Shown here: positions 40,901 to 50,300 of the stretch, one piece after another
How the letters are laid out: each line of letters starts with the position of its first letter
Position numbering within the stretch: position 1 is the first letter of the stretch
Origin: JABMQB01 sp964408795
GTDB lineage: Bacteria; Bacteroidota; Bacteroidia; Bacteroidales; Prolixibacteraceae
Assembly: GCA_964408795.1 (NCBI GenBank)
Contig: CAYPAW010000101.1
Span: 1 to 57,396 of the forward strand
Length of the DNA: 57,396 nt
Reading direction: 5' to 3'
The notes under the pieces: model-generated
What the model was told of the DNA's origin: nothing
Databases searched by the model: none
What the model saw: only the letters and a program-made list of their open reading frames with translations
Translations under genes and position numbers: made by a program

Positions 40901-42732
40901 CCGGGCAAAAGCATGGGTGCCGGAGGAATAGAGTCCATATTTGTACCAATAAAGAAAGCTGGATGGGGAGGCTGGTTATATGAATTTGGTTGCCAACCAA
41001 TTGCAGCACGATATTGAGGATCGTGCATCAGCGTATACATTTTATGCGCGGTCAGATCCGTTGTTGTATACAAACGCAACGCACTGTTATCGGCCGTACG
41101 CCAGATTACTTCTTCGCGCCAGTCACCTAAAATATCAGCGCTTAATGCCGGATTCCCTTTAGTCCAGTTGTCGGATAAGGTGCCGGAGGCGTCAAGAAGC
41201 CGGTTATTGGCTCCGTTATTGTACTTGATAATTGTTCCGACACCATGATCATCATACCAGACATGATCCAGAAGTTCGCGTGTCAGATCCCCGTCCCACC
41301 ATATAAAAAAATTCATTGAACCCGGTGGAGATAAATGCGCTATTATATCTCCGTTAGCACTCAAGAAAGGAAATCCTGTGGGGCCCCACATTTCCATACC
41401 AGGATAATCCGGAGTGATATCTGCACAACCAGCGCGTCCCATATCACGGCCAATATCTGTATAATGAAAAATTTCACCCGTTTGGGCATCCCGGTAATTG
41501 CCTCCGGTGGAGTTCTCCAGGCATCCGAAATATTCCAATCCATCGCGATCAGGATCAATGTCTGCTAAATGTTGTGCATCACCGTGCCCTAATCTGGTAG
41601 TGTATAATCCCTGTCCGTCATCATCAATAACCATTGAACCATAGATCACCTCATCCCTTCCGTCATAATCCACATCACCCAGGGTAAGATTATGAAAACC
41701 TTGTGCTGCATAGTCAGCATTACCGGAATCATCCGTATCGAAACGCCAGTTGCGGCCGAGATGCCCTTCCTCATAACTCCAGGATTCCAAAACGATTCTT
41801 TCATAAATCCCCCGGCTGATGACAACACTGGGTTTTTTCCCGTCCTGATAAGCGACCGTAAGCATACATTTGGTGGAACGATGTCCTCCATCCTCTTTTC
41901 CCCAATCTGTAATGTTCCCCCTGGGAATATAGGATACTCTGTCAAGTTCTTTTCCCGTTTGGCCATCCAATACAGTTAGATAATCGGGACCTTCGGTACG
42001 ATAATTCATCCAGGAAATTGAGTATCTATAATTTATGATGCCATCGTTATCAGCATCCCCAATGTCATTTCCTTCACCATCGACAAAACCATCAGAGGTT
42101 CTTAATGCTACTTCAGCTTTTCCATCGCAATCAAGATCCCATACTAAAAAATTAAACTCCACATCGTTGTAAATATTTGGTCCCATGTTGACAGCCCAAA
42201 GAAACGTGCCATCCAGTTCATACGCTTCAAGATAATGATAGTCTGTTGATTCTATGCCTCCCAGGGCCAAACGTTTAACTACAATTTCGTATGCACCATC
42301 ACCATCCAGATCACCCACAGAGGCATCATTTAACGCATAGGTATTGAATCCTCCGTTTATTTTTCTGACCGGAATATCGATGAAATTATTTGACCATACC
42401 GATGCTGATTCTGCAGCATTTTGTTCAATACTCTTTATTACAGTCTTGATGGAATAGGTTGAATTTGTTGTGCCGTATGAATCCAGCAAGTTACTGGCTC
42501 CGGTTATCGGAGAGCCATTCACGAGTGAACCGTCGCGATACAGGTTGTACGCAACCTTATCCCATTCTGAACCGGGTACACGCCAACTGACAAATATTCC
42601 ACCTGTTGTTTCGACAGCTACCAATCCATGGTTCAACTTTTCCATATATCGCTGTGCCACTAAATCACTGCTCAACAATACGATCAGTGCACAAATTAAG
42701 ATGCTCCAATGAATTTTAGTGTTTCTGCTCAT
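37993..42732 (-). CDS. PL11 rhamnogalacturonan lyase with beta-repeat stalk, T9SS
   Basis: The frame opens at 42765, but the signal peptide MSRNTKIHWSILICALIVLL starts at 42732 (1579 aa). Residues about 28-620 are a family PL11 rhamnogalacturonan lyase: MEKLNHGLVAVETTGGIFVSWR, then propeller blades with calcium-binding DGDG repeats (VGDLDGDGAYEIVVK, DLDCDGKAEVAL, DVDYDGRDEVIYG) and a WRTADNSALRLYTTT end. PL11 cleaves the rhamnose-galacturonate backbone of rhamnogalacturonan-I by beta-elimination. Residues about 640-1480 are repeated autotransporter-associated beta strands (GGNGILTINNNNNY, KRGSGKLTIMTSNSYTG, GTGNWTLTHANDYTG), a passenger-like stalk. A T9SS sorting domain closes the protein. 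It is much longer than the usual PL11 of about 600 residues. It follows the GH43 lipoprotein gene on the same strand. Confidence 0.9.
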   Translation of the reverse strand: MSRNTKIHWSILICALIVLLSSDLVAQRYMEKLNHGLVAVETTGGIFVSWRVPGSEWDKVAYNLYRDGSLVNGSPITGASNLLDSYGTTNSTYSIKTVIKSIEQNAAESASVWSNNFIDIPVRKINGGFNTYALNDASVGDLDGDGAYEIVVKRLALGGIESTDYHYLEAYELDGTFLWAVNMGPNIYNDVEFNFLVWDLDCDGKAEVALRTSDGFVDGEGNDIGDADNDGIINYRYSISWMNYRTEGPDYLTVLDGQTGKELDRVSYIPRGNITDWGKEDGGHRSTKCMLTVAYQDGKKPSVVISRGIYERIVLESWSYEEGHLGRNWRFDTDDSGNADYAAQGFHNLTLGDVDYDGRDEVIYGSMVIDDDGQGLYTTRLGHGDAQHLADIDPDRDGLEYFGCLENSTGGNYRDAQTGEIFHYTDIGRDMGRAGCADITPDYPGMEMWGPTGFPFLSANGDIIAHLSPPGSMNFFIWWDGDLTRELLDHVWYDDHGVGTIIKYNNGANNRLLDASGTLSDNWTKGNPALSADILGDWREEVIWRTADNSALRLYTTTDLTAHKMYTLMHDPQYRAAIGWQPNSYNQPPHPAFFIGTNMDSIPPAPMLLPGQKVWSTGKWDSESTFAWMKNKTVTTFADGDSVLFDISGENNMDICLEGSLKPSDVRIISPLDYVFTGSGSMDGTTDLTKGGNGILTINNNNNYKGITRVWDGQLINNGILFNSKVLVKRFAAAAGNGTFNKGIVLEKYAGLIVSDSVSSADTLFISETLTTNERSTIFMDLSDDVEAISKKNDVIVLNGDLTVLGLTSIRVNRLNDELSAGEYILMTVSGSFNGSLDDIVIEGISGVPYVLKFEDNKLKLVVAATRLPARVVWNGAVDDKWDLFNRLNWINNGTADYFLGGDSVVFDDQGLVTNIEMLDEYAIGDFLFDSDKDYTIQGEGSFTGPANLLKRGSGKLTIMTSNSYTGSTIIEEGSLRIPELTNAGYASGIGAASAEASNIVINGGELEIFNNAGMSTNRDFTLAENDGAISIANFFANLTITGNLSGSGRLIKNGNGTLSLKNSSSHSGTIINLGTLQLVDDPANIAGLGDTVTFNGGTLAMNDNSYSYTDGCSWHIVVPDRKTGNLKLDSRSSLTGKLLGAGKLILYAPWIRNDLNGDWSAFTGTIDIVTDNDGGDWRINNHYGYENATVKLNNNVYAYNLKGATKIGALSGNSEATLAPGIWNIGYNNKDAIYSGLITGDATINKYGTGNWTLTHANDYTGTTNIYNGTVTINNTSGSATGSGEVFVRSGGVLEVKGSIQGTVGIYSKGICNVRANGNLNGHVNVQGSLIGSGYLNNKLTILNGGIRKGENVLNGPVVVRRGGTLAGEGILKSDLTLDEEAIVSPGTDGIGVLSCEKNVTLGDKPVLEIEINKASEQNDVLKSLSTITLGGTLKISEVSGTSFLEGDNFKILEADSIQGNYDFIEPDIPGDGLIWDLSHITQGYLGVASHVSSVHTMEAPACVVYPNPNNGFCYLRLYAFAGARSIRVTNIHGKVLFSKESVSSEVTELNLNHLPAGVYMIKVKFTEKTIEEKIILR

Positions 42733-42813
42733 TTTACAGCAACGTCTATCTCTTATCCTTGTCATTGGTTTTTTCAGGCCAATAACTTAAAATATAAAAA
42801 ACTCTGCGTTGTT

Positions 42814-44103
42814 TTACAGGTTACCACAGCAAGGTTTTACTCCTTGACCATCCACAGAAAACATAAAGGCAACCGGTCCGTTTGTAAAGTCTTGAGGACC
42901 TTTTGGTTTTACGGAGTATCCCACCCAACATTCAAATTGCGGATCAAAGCTGCTTAGGTCTGTACCCCGTTTTACCGGTAAATGAACCGTAGCTTCTTTT
43001 CCATTAAAATCAATGTTATTCTTTTTCAGATCGGGTGATTTTATCTCTACCATCGGATCATCCATCCTTCCCCATTTTCCGATCAGACATTTCAATTCCT
43101 TTCCTGTGATTGGTATAACCGTCCCATGACGTGGGTGAAAGTTCATGCTGACATCGTGATCGATGATTTCGAAATGTTCCAAATCCCTGCTTTTGGTGAA
43201 TTGATATCGCCCAGCCCCATAAACATCATACATCAGGATCCATTCATCGGAATCGTTCAGTTTGAAAACGCCCGATCCTTCCACACGAGCAGATTCTTTG
43301 TCCACACGATCCATGCCCGGATAAGTGTACCCTTCAGTAAGTTTATCTGAAATTGCCAGTTTTATTCCAGGGGTACCACTTTCCGATTTATGAAACAGAT
43401 AATAGGTGTTGTCTTTCCGGATGATATCTCCATCAATGCAGGCATTATGCGTTGGATTATACAACAATTGTTTCGGGGTGGATTCCAGTTTCGTGAAATC
43501 TTCATTCGCATAAGCATAATAAATAATATCCGGATGGGTTCCTCTTCTCTTCATGGAAAAGTAAACCATGTATTTCCCAACCTTTTCGTCGTAAATGGTC
43601 TGTGGTGCCCAAACCCGGTCCACATCACCAAACTCATCCGGAAAAGTTTCAGGAATATTAATAACAGAAGTTTCCCAATTTATCAGATCCGTAGATTTCA
43701 TCATTAGCATGGCATAATTATTCCATCCCATTTCAGGGACGTACAAATCCGTAGCTACCATGAAAAAGGTTTTTCCGTCGGCTCCCCGCAGAATATGCGG
43801 ATCTCTTACGCCCCCGGTAGTACTGATTTTTTTTGAATCCAGAACGGGCTCATTGTTGTTCAATGCCCGGTAATGATAACCATCAAGGCTTATGGCAAAA
43901 CGAATGGCTTCATCGCCGGGGCCATTCCCGGTGAAGTAGGTAAATAAATATGCTGAAAGCGCTTCATCGCCTGATTCAGACATGCTGCAGGAGTTTACAA
44001 CAAGCACCATGGCAATCACCGTAAAAATCCCTAATGCTGAGTATGCTGTTTTTTTGATAAATAAACGGTTCATTGTTGTTTGTAATGCGTTATTGGATCC
44101 CAT
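42814..44103 (-). CDS. GH43-like lipoprotein glycosidase
   Basis: The 429-aa protein begins at an ATG that overlaps the stop of the upstream GH2 gene (TAATG), which favours this start; the second Met (44073) would also give a good signal. The lipobox is VVNSC (Cys39). The GH43-type five-bladed propeller (about 50-355) shows candidate base Asp101 in GGVRDPHIL, Asp224/Asp226 in IDGDIIRKDNTYYLF and acid Glu275 in ARVEGSGVF. The last 75 residues are a small beta domain (VHLPVKRGTDLSSF, GPVAFMFSVDGQ) like the DUF5018-type appendage seen on related lipoproteins. Likely an alpha-L-arabinofuranosidase or beta-xylosidase/galactosidase acting on side chains; the subfamily is uncertain. Confidence 0.82.
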   Translation of the reverse strand: MGSNNALQTTMNRLFIKKTAYSALGIFTVIAMVLVVNSCSMSESGDEALSAYLFTYFTGNGPGDEAIRFAISLDGYHYRALNNNEPVLDSKKISTTGGVRDPHILRGADGKTFFMVATDLYVPEMGWNNYAMLMMKSTDLINWETSVINIPETFPDEFGDVDRVWAPQTIYDEKVGKYMVYFSMKRRGTHPDIIYYAYANEDFTKLESTPKQLLYNPTHNACIDGDIIRKDNTYYLFHKSESGTPGIKLAISDKLTEGYTYPGMDRVDKESARVEGSGVFKLNDSDEWILMYDVYGAGRYQFTKSRDLEHFEIIDHDVSMNFHPRHGTVIPITGKELKCLIGKWGRMDDPMVEIKSPDLKKNNIDFNGKEATVHLPVKRGTDLSSFDPQFECWVGYSVKPKGPQDFTNGPVAFMFSVDGQGVKPCCGNL

Positions 44104-46526
44104 TACTGAACTATGATATTCATTTCGGCTGGTTTTAACCCATTTGCAGAGAAATGTACACGCACTTCTTCTTTTGTATCCCCCATTTTAATATAAGCGA
44201 TCAACCGGCCGTGATAAACCCTGTGTTTGTTATCGGTATAATCCGACATATCCGTATTATTGCCTGCTTCCAGGCCCAGGAGACGTGCATCCCCATGAAT
44301 GCGGCATGTGATCAGATCATTGGAAAGCATTGCCGGGATACCGTTTTCATCAACCACCTGCACAACCACCTGGGCAACACCCCCCTTTTTTATCGTTGTT
44401 TCACCCGAAAGAATCCGGATTGCATACGGCTGTTGGGATGTGTTGATTGCCTCCTGGCAGACCTGTTTTCCATTGTTATTCAACCCTATAACTTCCAGTT
44501 TTCCCGGGGCATAGGGAATGTCCCAGGAGATCATTCCGGTCTGCTCATCGTACGCTTTCTTTTCTCCAATGACCTTTTCGTTCAGATAGAGTATTGCCTG
44601 GTTGGCATTGGTATAACAAACAACCCGGATCATCTGTTCTTTTTGGTAATTCCAGACCGGCCAGGCATCCATCGATGGTGCACGGTATCTGCCTCTTTCT
44701 GGCACAGAATACGTTCCAAGGGTTACCATAGGCTTTTCAGACCATAAAGACCGTCTGAAATGTCCTCTGGGTTTGATAAAACCGCCAAAATTGAGCAAGC
44801 CTGAATAAAAACCACGGGATGGCCATCGACCGGATTCCCCCAGATAGTCAATGCCGGTCCACAGAAACTGGCCAAAAATAAAATCCCGGGAAGTAACTGC
44901 TTTCCAGGCTTCCAGGTCGTGTCTGTTTTCGCTGCCGAAAATTACACGATCCGGGTATTTTGCATGATCCTGATCGTATAAACTTTCCGTATAGTTGTAC
45001 CCGGTTATATCCAGCGCAAACGGATAGGCAGTCTGATTCGACATGGCGATTCCTGCCAGTCCGGCAGTAACCGGCCTGGATGGATCGGTTTGCTTAACTA
45101 CCTTAACCAGCCGTTTGGCGATGTCCCCTAAACGTGTAGCATTTGGAGCCTCTTCTTTGTACCCGCCAAAAATGGGTTGTGTAAAACCGGTCTCTCCACC
45201 TCCGTCCAATACCGGATGGGAATAGGGATCATTGGGATAGTCGACTTCATTGCCAATGCTCCAGGCAAATATGGAAAGGTGGTTCCGATCTCTTCGGATC
45301 ATGTCTTCCAGGTCTTTCTCTCCCCACTCATCAAAAAAATCGTAGGATCCCTGGTATCCGGGAGTGCCAATATTCCATCCTTCGATCCACTTGCGTTTGG
45401 GAAATTCCCATTCATCAAAAGCTTCATCCAGGACCAGGAGACCCAGTTCATCACACAGCCGGTATACATCAGGAGCCTGCGGATTGTGGCTTGTCCGGAT
45501 GGCATTAACGCCGATTTCCTTTAAGGTGAGCAAACGTCTTCTCCAGACCTCAGGAGGTACCGCTGAACCGAGAACTCCCGCATCGTGATGCAGACAGACC
45601 CCTTTTAGTTTCATCCACTCTTCGTTCAACGCAAAGCCTTTATCGGGATCGAAAACAAAGTGCCGGAACCCGGTCCGGGTAGTCGTTTCATCAACCCGTT
45701 GTCCCTGTTGATAAATCGTTGTTTTTAACGTATATAATTTTGGCGTTTCAACAGACCAGCATTCGGGAGCCTGCACATTCATGGCAGTTTGTATTTTCCC
45801 TTTCTGAAGCGCTTCCAGCGTAAGTTTATCAGAAGTTTCTTTTACACGTTTGTTGTCCGGTGCAAACAATTCATGGTGGATCGTAATTTCTGAAGCCACA
45901 CCGGTTTCATTGATTGCTTCCACTTCAACTGTGAGAACATACCCATCTTTCTGTTTTTCAGGATAGGCAAAAACACCCCATGGGGCAATATGGACCGGAT
46001 GGGAGCAAACCAGCCACACATTTCGATAAATACCGGATCCGGTATACCAGCGGGAGTCTGTGAACTGACTATGATCCACCCTGACGGCAACCAGGTTTTC
46101 TTCACCCAACTTCATATAAGGTGTTGCGTCATACAAAAAAGAGATGTATCCGTTAGGCCTTTTCCCCAGGGATACCCCGTTTACAAATACCTCACTGCGG
46201 TTGTAGACTCCTTCAAAATAGAGGAAGATTTTTTTTCCTGCCGAAGCATTCGGAATAAAAAGGTGCTTCCGGTACCAGCCAATCCCTCCCGGTAAATACC
46301 CTGTAGCACTGGAAAGAGTAGGACTCAATGGCTGTTGGATGCTCCAGTCATGCGGCAGGTCGATGGTTTCCCACGGACTGTCATCCAGGTTCATTCGTTC
46401 GCCGTGGTCAATATCCTTCAAGATAAACTTCCAGTTTCCATTGATTGGTTCGGCATCTCCAAATCCAACCTGGGCCGTCAGGATAGGAGCCGAAAAAAAG
46501 GCCAAAAGAAAAAACAAATACTTCAT
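44103..46526 (-). CDS. GH2 beta-galactosidase-like glycoside hydrolase
   Basis: The 807-aa protein has a signal peptide (to LTAQ, residue 19), a sugar-binding jelly-roll domain (about 25-175; DLPHDWSIQ, GWYRKHLFIP, VFVNG), an immunoglobulin-like domain (about 180-290), the TIM barrel (about 295-600) and C-terminal beta domains (to 807). The acid/base is Glu427 in SIGNEVDY and the nucleophile Glu533 in FGSENRHD; RTSHNP and the LDEAFDEW motif are also present. It should remove beta-linked galactose, or a related sugar, from side chains in the periplasm. It starts immediately after the stop of the orphan sugar-binding gene and overlaps the GH43 gene by TAATG, so the three are one operon. No sorting domain is present. 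Confidence 0.9.
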   Translation of the reverse strand: MKYLFFLLAFFSAPILTAQVGFGDAEPINGNWKFILKDIDHGERMNLDDSPWETIDLPHDWSIQQPLSPTLSSATGYLPGGIGWYRKHLFIPNASAGKKIFLYFEGVYNRSEVFVNGVSLGKRPNGYISFLYDATPYMKLGEENLVAVRVDHSQFTDSRWYTGSGIYRNVWLVCSHPVHIAPWGVFAYPEKQKDGYVLTVEVEAINETGVASEITIHHELFAPDNKRVKETSDKLTLEALQKGKIQTAMNVQAPECWSVETPKLYTLKTTIYQQGQRVDETTTRTGFRHFVFDPDKGFALNEEWMKLKGVCLHHDAGVLGSAVPPEVWRRRLLTLKEIGVNAIRTSHNPQAPDVYRLCDELGLLVLDEAFDEWEFPKRKWIEGWNIGTPGYQGSYDFFDEWGEKDLEDMIRRDRNHLSIFAWSIGNEVDYPNDPYSHPVLDGGGETGFTQPIFGGYKEEAPNATRLGDIAKRLVKVVKQTDPSRPVTAGLAGIAMSNQTAYPFALDITGYNYTESLYDQDHAKYPDRVIFGSENRHDLEAWKAVTSRDFIFGQFLWTGIDYLGESGRWPSRGFYSGLLNFGGFIKPRGHFRRSLWSEKPMVTLGTYSVPERGRYRAPSMDAWPVWNYQKEQMIRVVCYTNANQAILYLNEKVIGEKKAYDEQTGMISWDIPYAPGKLEVIGLNNNGKQVCQEAINTSQQPYAIRILSGETTIKKGGVAQVVVQVVDENGIPAMLSNDLITCRIHGDARLLGLEAGNNTDMSDYTDNKHRVYHGRLIAYIKMGDTKEEVRVHFSANGLKPAEMNIIVQ

Positions 46527-47102
46527 TCAAATTTTTTTATTCACTTCCGGTGAATCTTTAATGATTAACCAGGTATGCTTGTATATTCCTGATTCGCTTT
46601 GGCTGGTTTGATTTCGTTGATTGGGAATAGTAATACGAATGGCAATTACATTGTTTCCCTGATAATTCAGGTATGGATTAAGAATGGTCTGAAAGGTATT
46701 GCCTTTCAAAGAATCAACAATGGGCGTTCCGTTTACGAATATTTCTGCATGGATACAGATCCCCTCAAAATCAATTAAAATGGTCTTGTTTTCCCATGTG
46801 TGTGGAATTTTAAAATGCTTTCTATACCAACCGGTAACATAGGACAATGAATCCGTTACAGGATCCGGTTCCAAAGGAAAAAGATCCCTTTCTTCGCTCC
46901 AGTCGTGAGGCAGGTCGAGAGTCTGCCAGTTTTGATCATTAAAGTTCACTTCAGCGGCAAAAACAGCATCCCCCCGATTGAATTTCCAGTTCAGATCGAA
47001 AAGCTGTTTGTGACCCACTTCATGGGTTCGCATATTGCAATGGATAAAATTGGCTGCGATAAACAGACAAACTATGGTCCAACATCTTTCTTTGTTAATC
47101 AT
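46527..47102 (-). CDS. Stand-alone GH2 N-terminal sugar-binding domain protein
   Basis: The 191-aa protein has a signal peptide or weak lipoprotein signal (ending about FIHC, residue 22; His before Cys is atypical for a lipobox) and then a single GH2 jelly-roll domain: FDLNWKFNRGD, LDLPHDWS, GWYRKHFKIP, AEIFVNG, and a GIYKHTWL end where SGIYRNVWL is expected. The immunoglobulin-like and catalytic domains are absent and the frame ends cleanly, so it is either a decayed duplicate of the next gene or a purpose-made binding protein. It is the first gene of the minus-strand enzyme cluster; its stop codon directly abuts the ATG of the full GH2. It cannot hydrolyse glycosides itself. Confidence 0.8.
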   Translation of the reverse strand: MINKERCWTIVCLFIAANFIHCNMRTHEVGHKQLFDLNWKFNRGDAVFAAEVNFNDQNWQTLDLPHDWSEERDLFPLEPDPVTDSLSYVTGWYRKHFKIPHTWENKTILIDFEGICIHAEIFVNGTPIVDSLKGNTFQTILNPYLNYQGNNVIAIRITIPNQRNQTSQSESGIYKHTWLIIKDSPEVNKKI

Positions 47103-47303
47103 GCGAATTGTGCCCGGAATGTTATTTGCCTTCTTTAAAATACAGGATAAAACTATGTATTAAAGGAAGAACAAAGTATCTTGGACTCGTCATTCATCAA
47201 ATAGAAACTGGTCAATCCTCAAATTGCGGAACGATTGCTCCATAACACCTTCCGGATTTTTTCATTAAATTTACACCTGGAACTGGCAGTTAGAGGAGGT
47301 AAG
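47103..47303. promoter_or_regulatory. Divergent promoter region, HTCS versus enzyme operon
   Basis: This 200-bp AT-rich stretch separates the HTCS from the minus-strand operon. It should contain two promoters and the HTCS binding site. Imperfect -7-like boxes are present on both strands (a TATCTTGG on plus, a TAGTTTTA on minus), but none matches TAnnTTTG exactly. Confidence 0.4.
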
Positions 47304-50300
47304 ATGAAAAATGGTATACGGATAAGCCTGGTATGGTTTTGTTTATCCATACTTTTAAATCACACCTATGCCTTTAGAATTGATAAAATAGGAGTGGAAG
47401 AAGGTCTATCAAACAACAATGTGGTCAGTATTACCCAGGACCGGGATGGCTTTATTTGGATATGCACCAAAGACGGATTAAACCGGTTTGATTCCCATAC
47501 ATTTAAAATATTTAAAACCTCCGATTCGGATTCCAACTCACTTTGTAGCAATATGCTTAATTTTGTTTTTGCTGATCCGCTGGATGATGTGGTGTGGATT
47601 GCATCGGAAAAAAATGGGGTAGATGCCTATCATTATAAAACCCATCGGTTCATCCATTATGAACATGACTACCATGCTCCGGAGAAAAATGATTTGAGTG
47701 CCAATGGAGTAACCTTCATCGACAGCGATGAACAGGGGAATCTATGGTTTGCAACGTATGATGCAGGGGTGGATTGTCTAAACAGAGAAAACCAACAGTT
47801 TACCAATTACAATCCGTCCAATACACCCGGTCTGGGTTCGAATTACAATTGGTGTGTATTGTATGATACGGAGGAAAAAATTTATGTGGGACATGTCAAT
47901 GACGGGTTCAGCATCCTGAACAAAAAAACCGGAACGGCGGTAAATTTTAAACATGATCCGGATGATCCGTTTTCGCTGGCAAATAATACGGTAACCAGCA
48001 TTTTCAAGGATTCAGGGGATAGGATCTGGATCGGAACCCGGAACGGACTTACATTATTCGATCCTGAAACCCGGCATATGGTCAATTTCAGGGAGGATCC
48101 CCGGAATAAGCAATCGATATCCAGTAATTTTATTCAGAAAATGTGTGAAACGACCGATCACAGACTGCTGATCGGAACGGAAGGTGGTGGATTAAATATA
48201 GTAAACCTGAATGATTTGTCGTATGATTCCGATCCTTCCGATATACGATTTGAGCATATTCTGGCATCTGAAACACCGGAAGGATTATCCGGTCTGTCGG
48301 TACAAAGCGTTTTTCAGGATTCGTTTGGGAATATTTGGATGGGGGGTCTGGGTGGCGGAATTAACATAATTTCCGGCAAAGAAAGTTTCTTTCATAAAAT
48401 AACATACCTTCCGTATATAGGAAATACCCATAGTTTAAAGGATAAAGCAGTACCTGATCTTTGTGTTGACAACAAGGATCAACTGTGGGTTGCGAATGAA
48501 CTGGGAGGATTGGGTGTGTATAAAGATGGGGAGAAAGTAAAGCAGATAAACCAAATCCATTCTACTTACGGACAGCATTCATACCTGAGTGTATACAATG
48601 ACAGCGAGAACAATTTATGGATTGGGACCAACAAAGGGAAAATATTTCGTAGTCCCAGTGCATCCGATGAGTACATAACCCTTGATTGTTTTCATGATCT
48701 GGAGAACTTCCCGGTGTATTGCTTTTATGAAGATTCCCGGAACAACCTGTGGATTGCTACGGACATAGGCTTGTACCGGTACAATTTATATACAGAGGAA
48801 GGTGAGGTCTATACAACCCATAATTCCGGATTATCGGATAATATTATCCGGGCAATTGGAGAAGATGGAGAAGGTAATTTATGGGTGGGTACCTTAATTG
48901 GAGGACTTTGTGTTTTTGATGAGCATTTTAACCTGATTCAGAATTACGGCCAGAGGTATGATTTTTATGCAGTAAACCACATCTATAAAGATTCCAAGAA
49001 TAGAATGTGGATTGGCAGCCAGAACGATCTTTTCCTGATAAAAAAACCACAGACTGATTCGGTCATGCGTATTGGTAAAATTTCCGGGCTGACTGAATCC
49101 AATGTACGGGCCATTATCGAAGGTAAATCGGAAAATGAAATATGGATCAGCACCACCAATGGAATAAGCCATATTGATCTCAATACCCTGCATGTGAGCA
49201 ATTTTGGTGTCAGCGATGGCATTGCCCTGGGAGATTACCTCAATGGTTCGGTGACAAAAACCGGTGACGGAAAGATATACTTCGGATCGCAAAACGGAAT
49301 AACCTGGTTCGACCAGGCTTTGCAGCTATCATCCAATCCCAGTCCGAAAGCAACTTTTACCGGCTTCGGAATAACCAACAGCCGGGATTATTTTACCCAA
49401 TTTACAGATATCCCTTTCAGCAATGAGATCGAGCTGAAGCATAATCAGAATTCATTTCAGATCAGTTTTAATGTGCTCGATTACTCGCTTTCGGATAAAG
49501 TGGAGTTTGTATACCAGATGGAGGGCCTTGATGATGGATGGTTTCTTGTAAATACAGGAAAAGAAGTTACGTTCAGAAATCTTAATCCCGGGAATTATGT
49601 GTTTAATCTGAAAACAAGAATTCAAAACAATGAATGGCCGGAACAGGTAAGCTCTCTGCATATCCGTATCAAACCGTCTCTGTGGTTTTCCTGGGGGATG
49701 AAAGGAATTTATCTGGCGCTTATTATTGCTTTCATTGTATATGTTGTTTTGTTCTACAAGAACAAATTGAAAATTGAGAACGATCTGCTTTTTGAAAAAA
49801 AGAGCCGTCAGAAGGAACATGATCTGAACGAAGAAAAGGTGAAATTTTTTACCAACATCACCCATGAATTACGAAGTCCGATGACGTTAATTTTAGGTCC
49901 TCTGGAAGACCTTATTGCCGACAATTCATTAAAACCTGAACAGGTAAGAAAGTTGCATCAAATTCAACGGGTCGCTAACCGGTTGCTTCAAACCGTTAAT
50001 CAGATTCTGGAATTCAGAAAATCAGAAAATAAAAGCCGTAAGCTAGCTGTAATCAAGGATGACCTGGCGACATATATTTACGAAATTGGGGAGAAATACA
50101 ACGATTTGAATCAAAAAAGGGAGATTGAATTCCAAACCAGGGTCCCGGATCATAAGGTGGAGATGTTTTTTGATCCGGATGTTATGGCAATCATAATAGA
50201 CAATCTTTTGTCCAATGCCTTTAAATATACCAAAGAAGGATGGATTAAACTGGAGTTAAGGCATCACACCGAGGATGCTCTTGATTATACGGAAATCGAG

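Noticed and set aside
47235..47303. 23-residue N-terminal extension of the HTCS
   Set aside because: An AGGAGG ribosome site and the signal peptide place the start at 47304.
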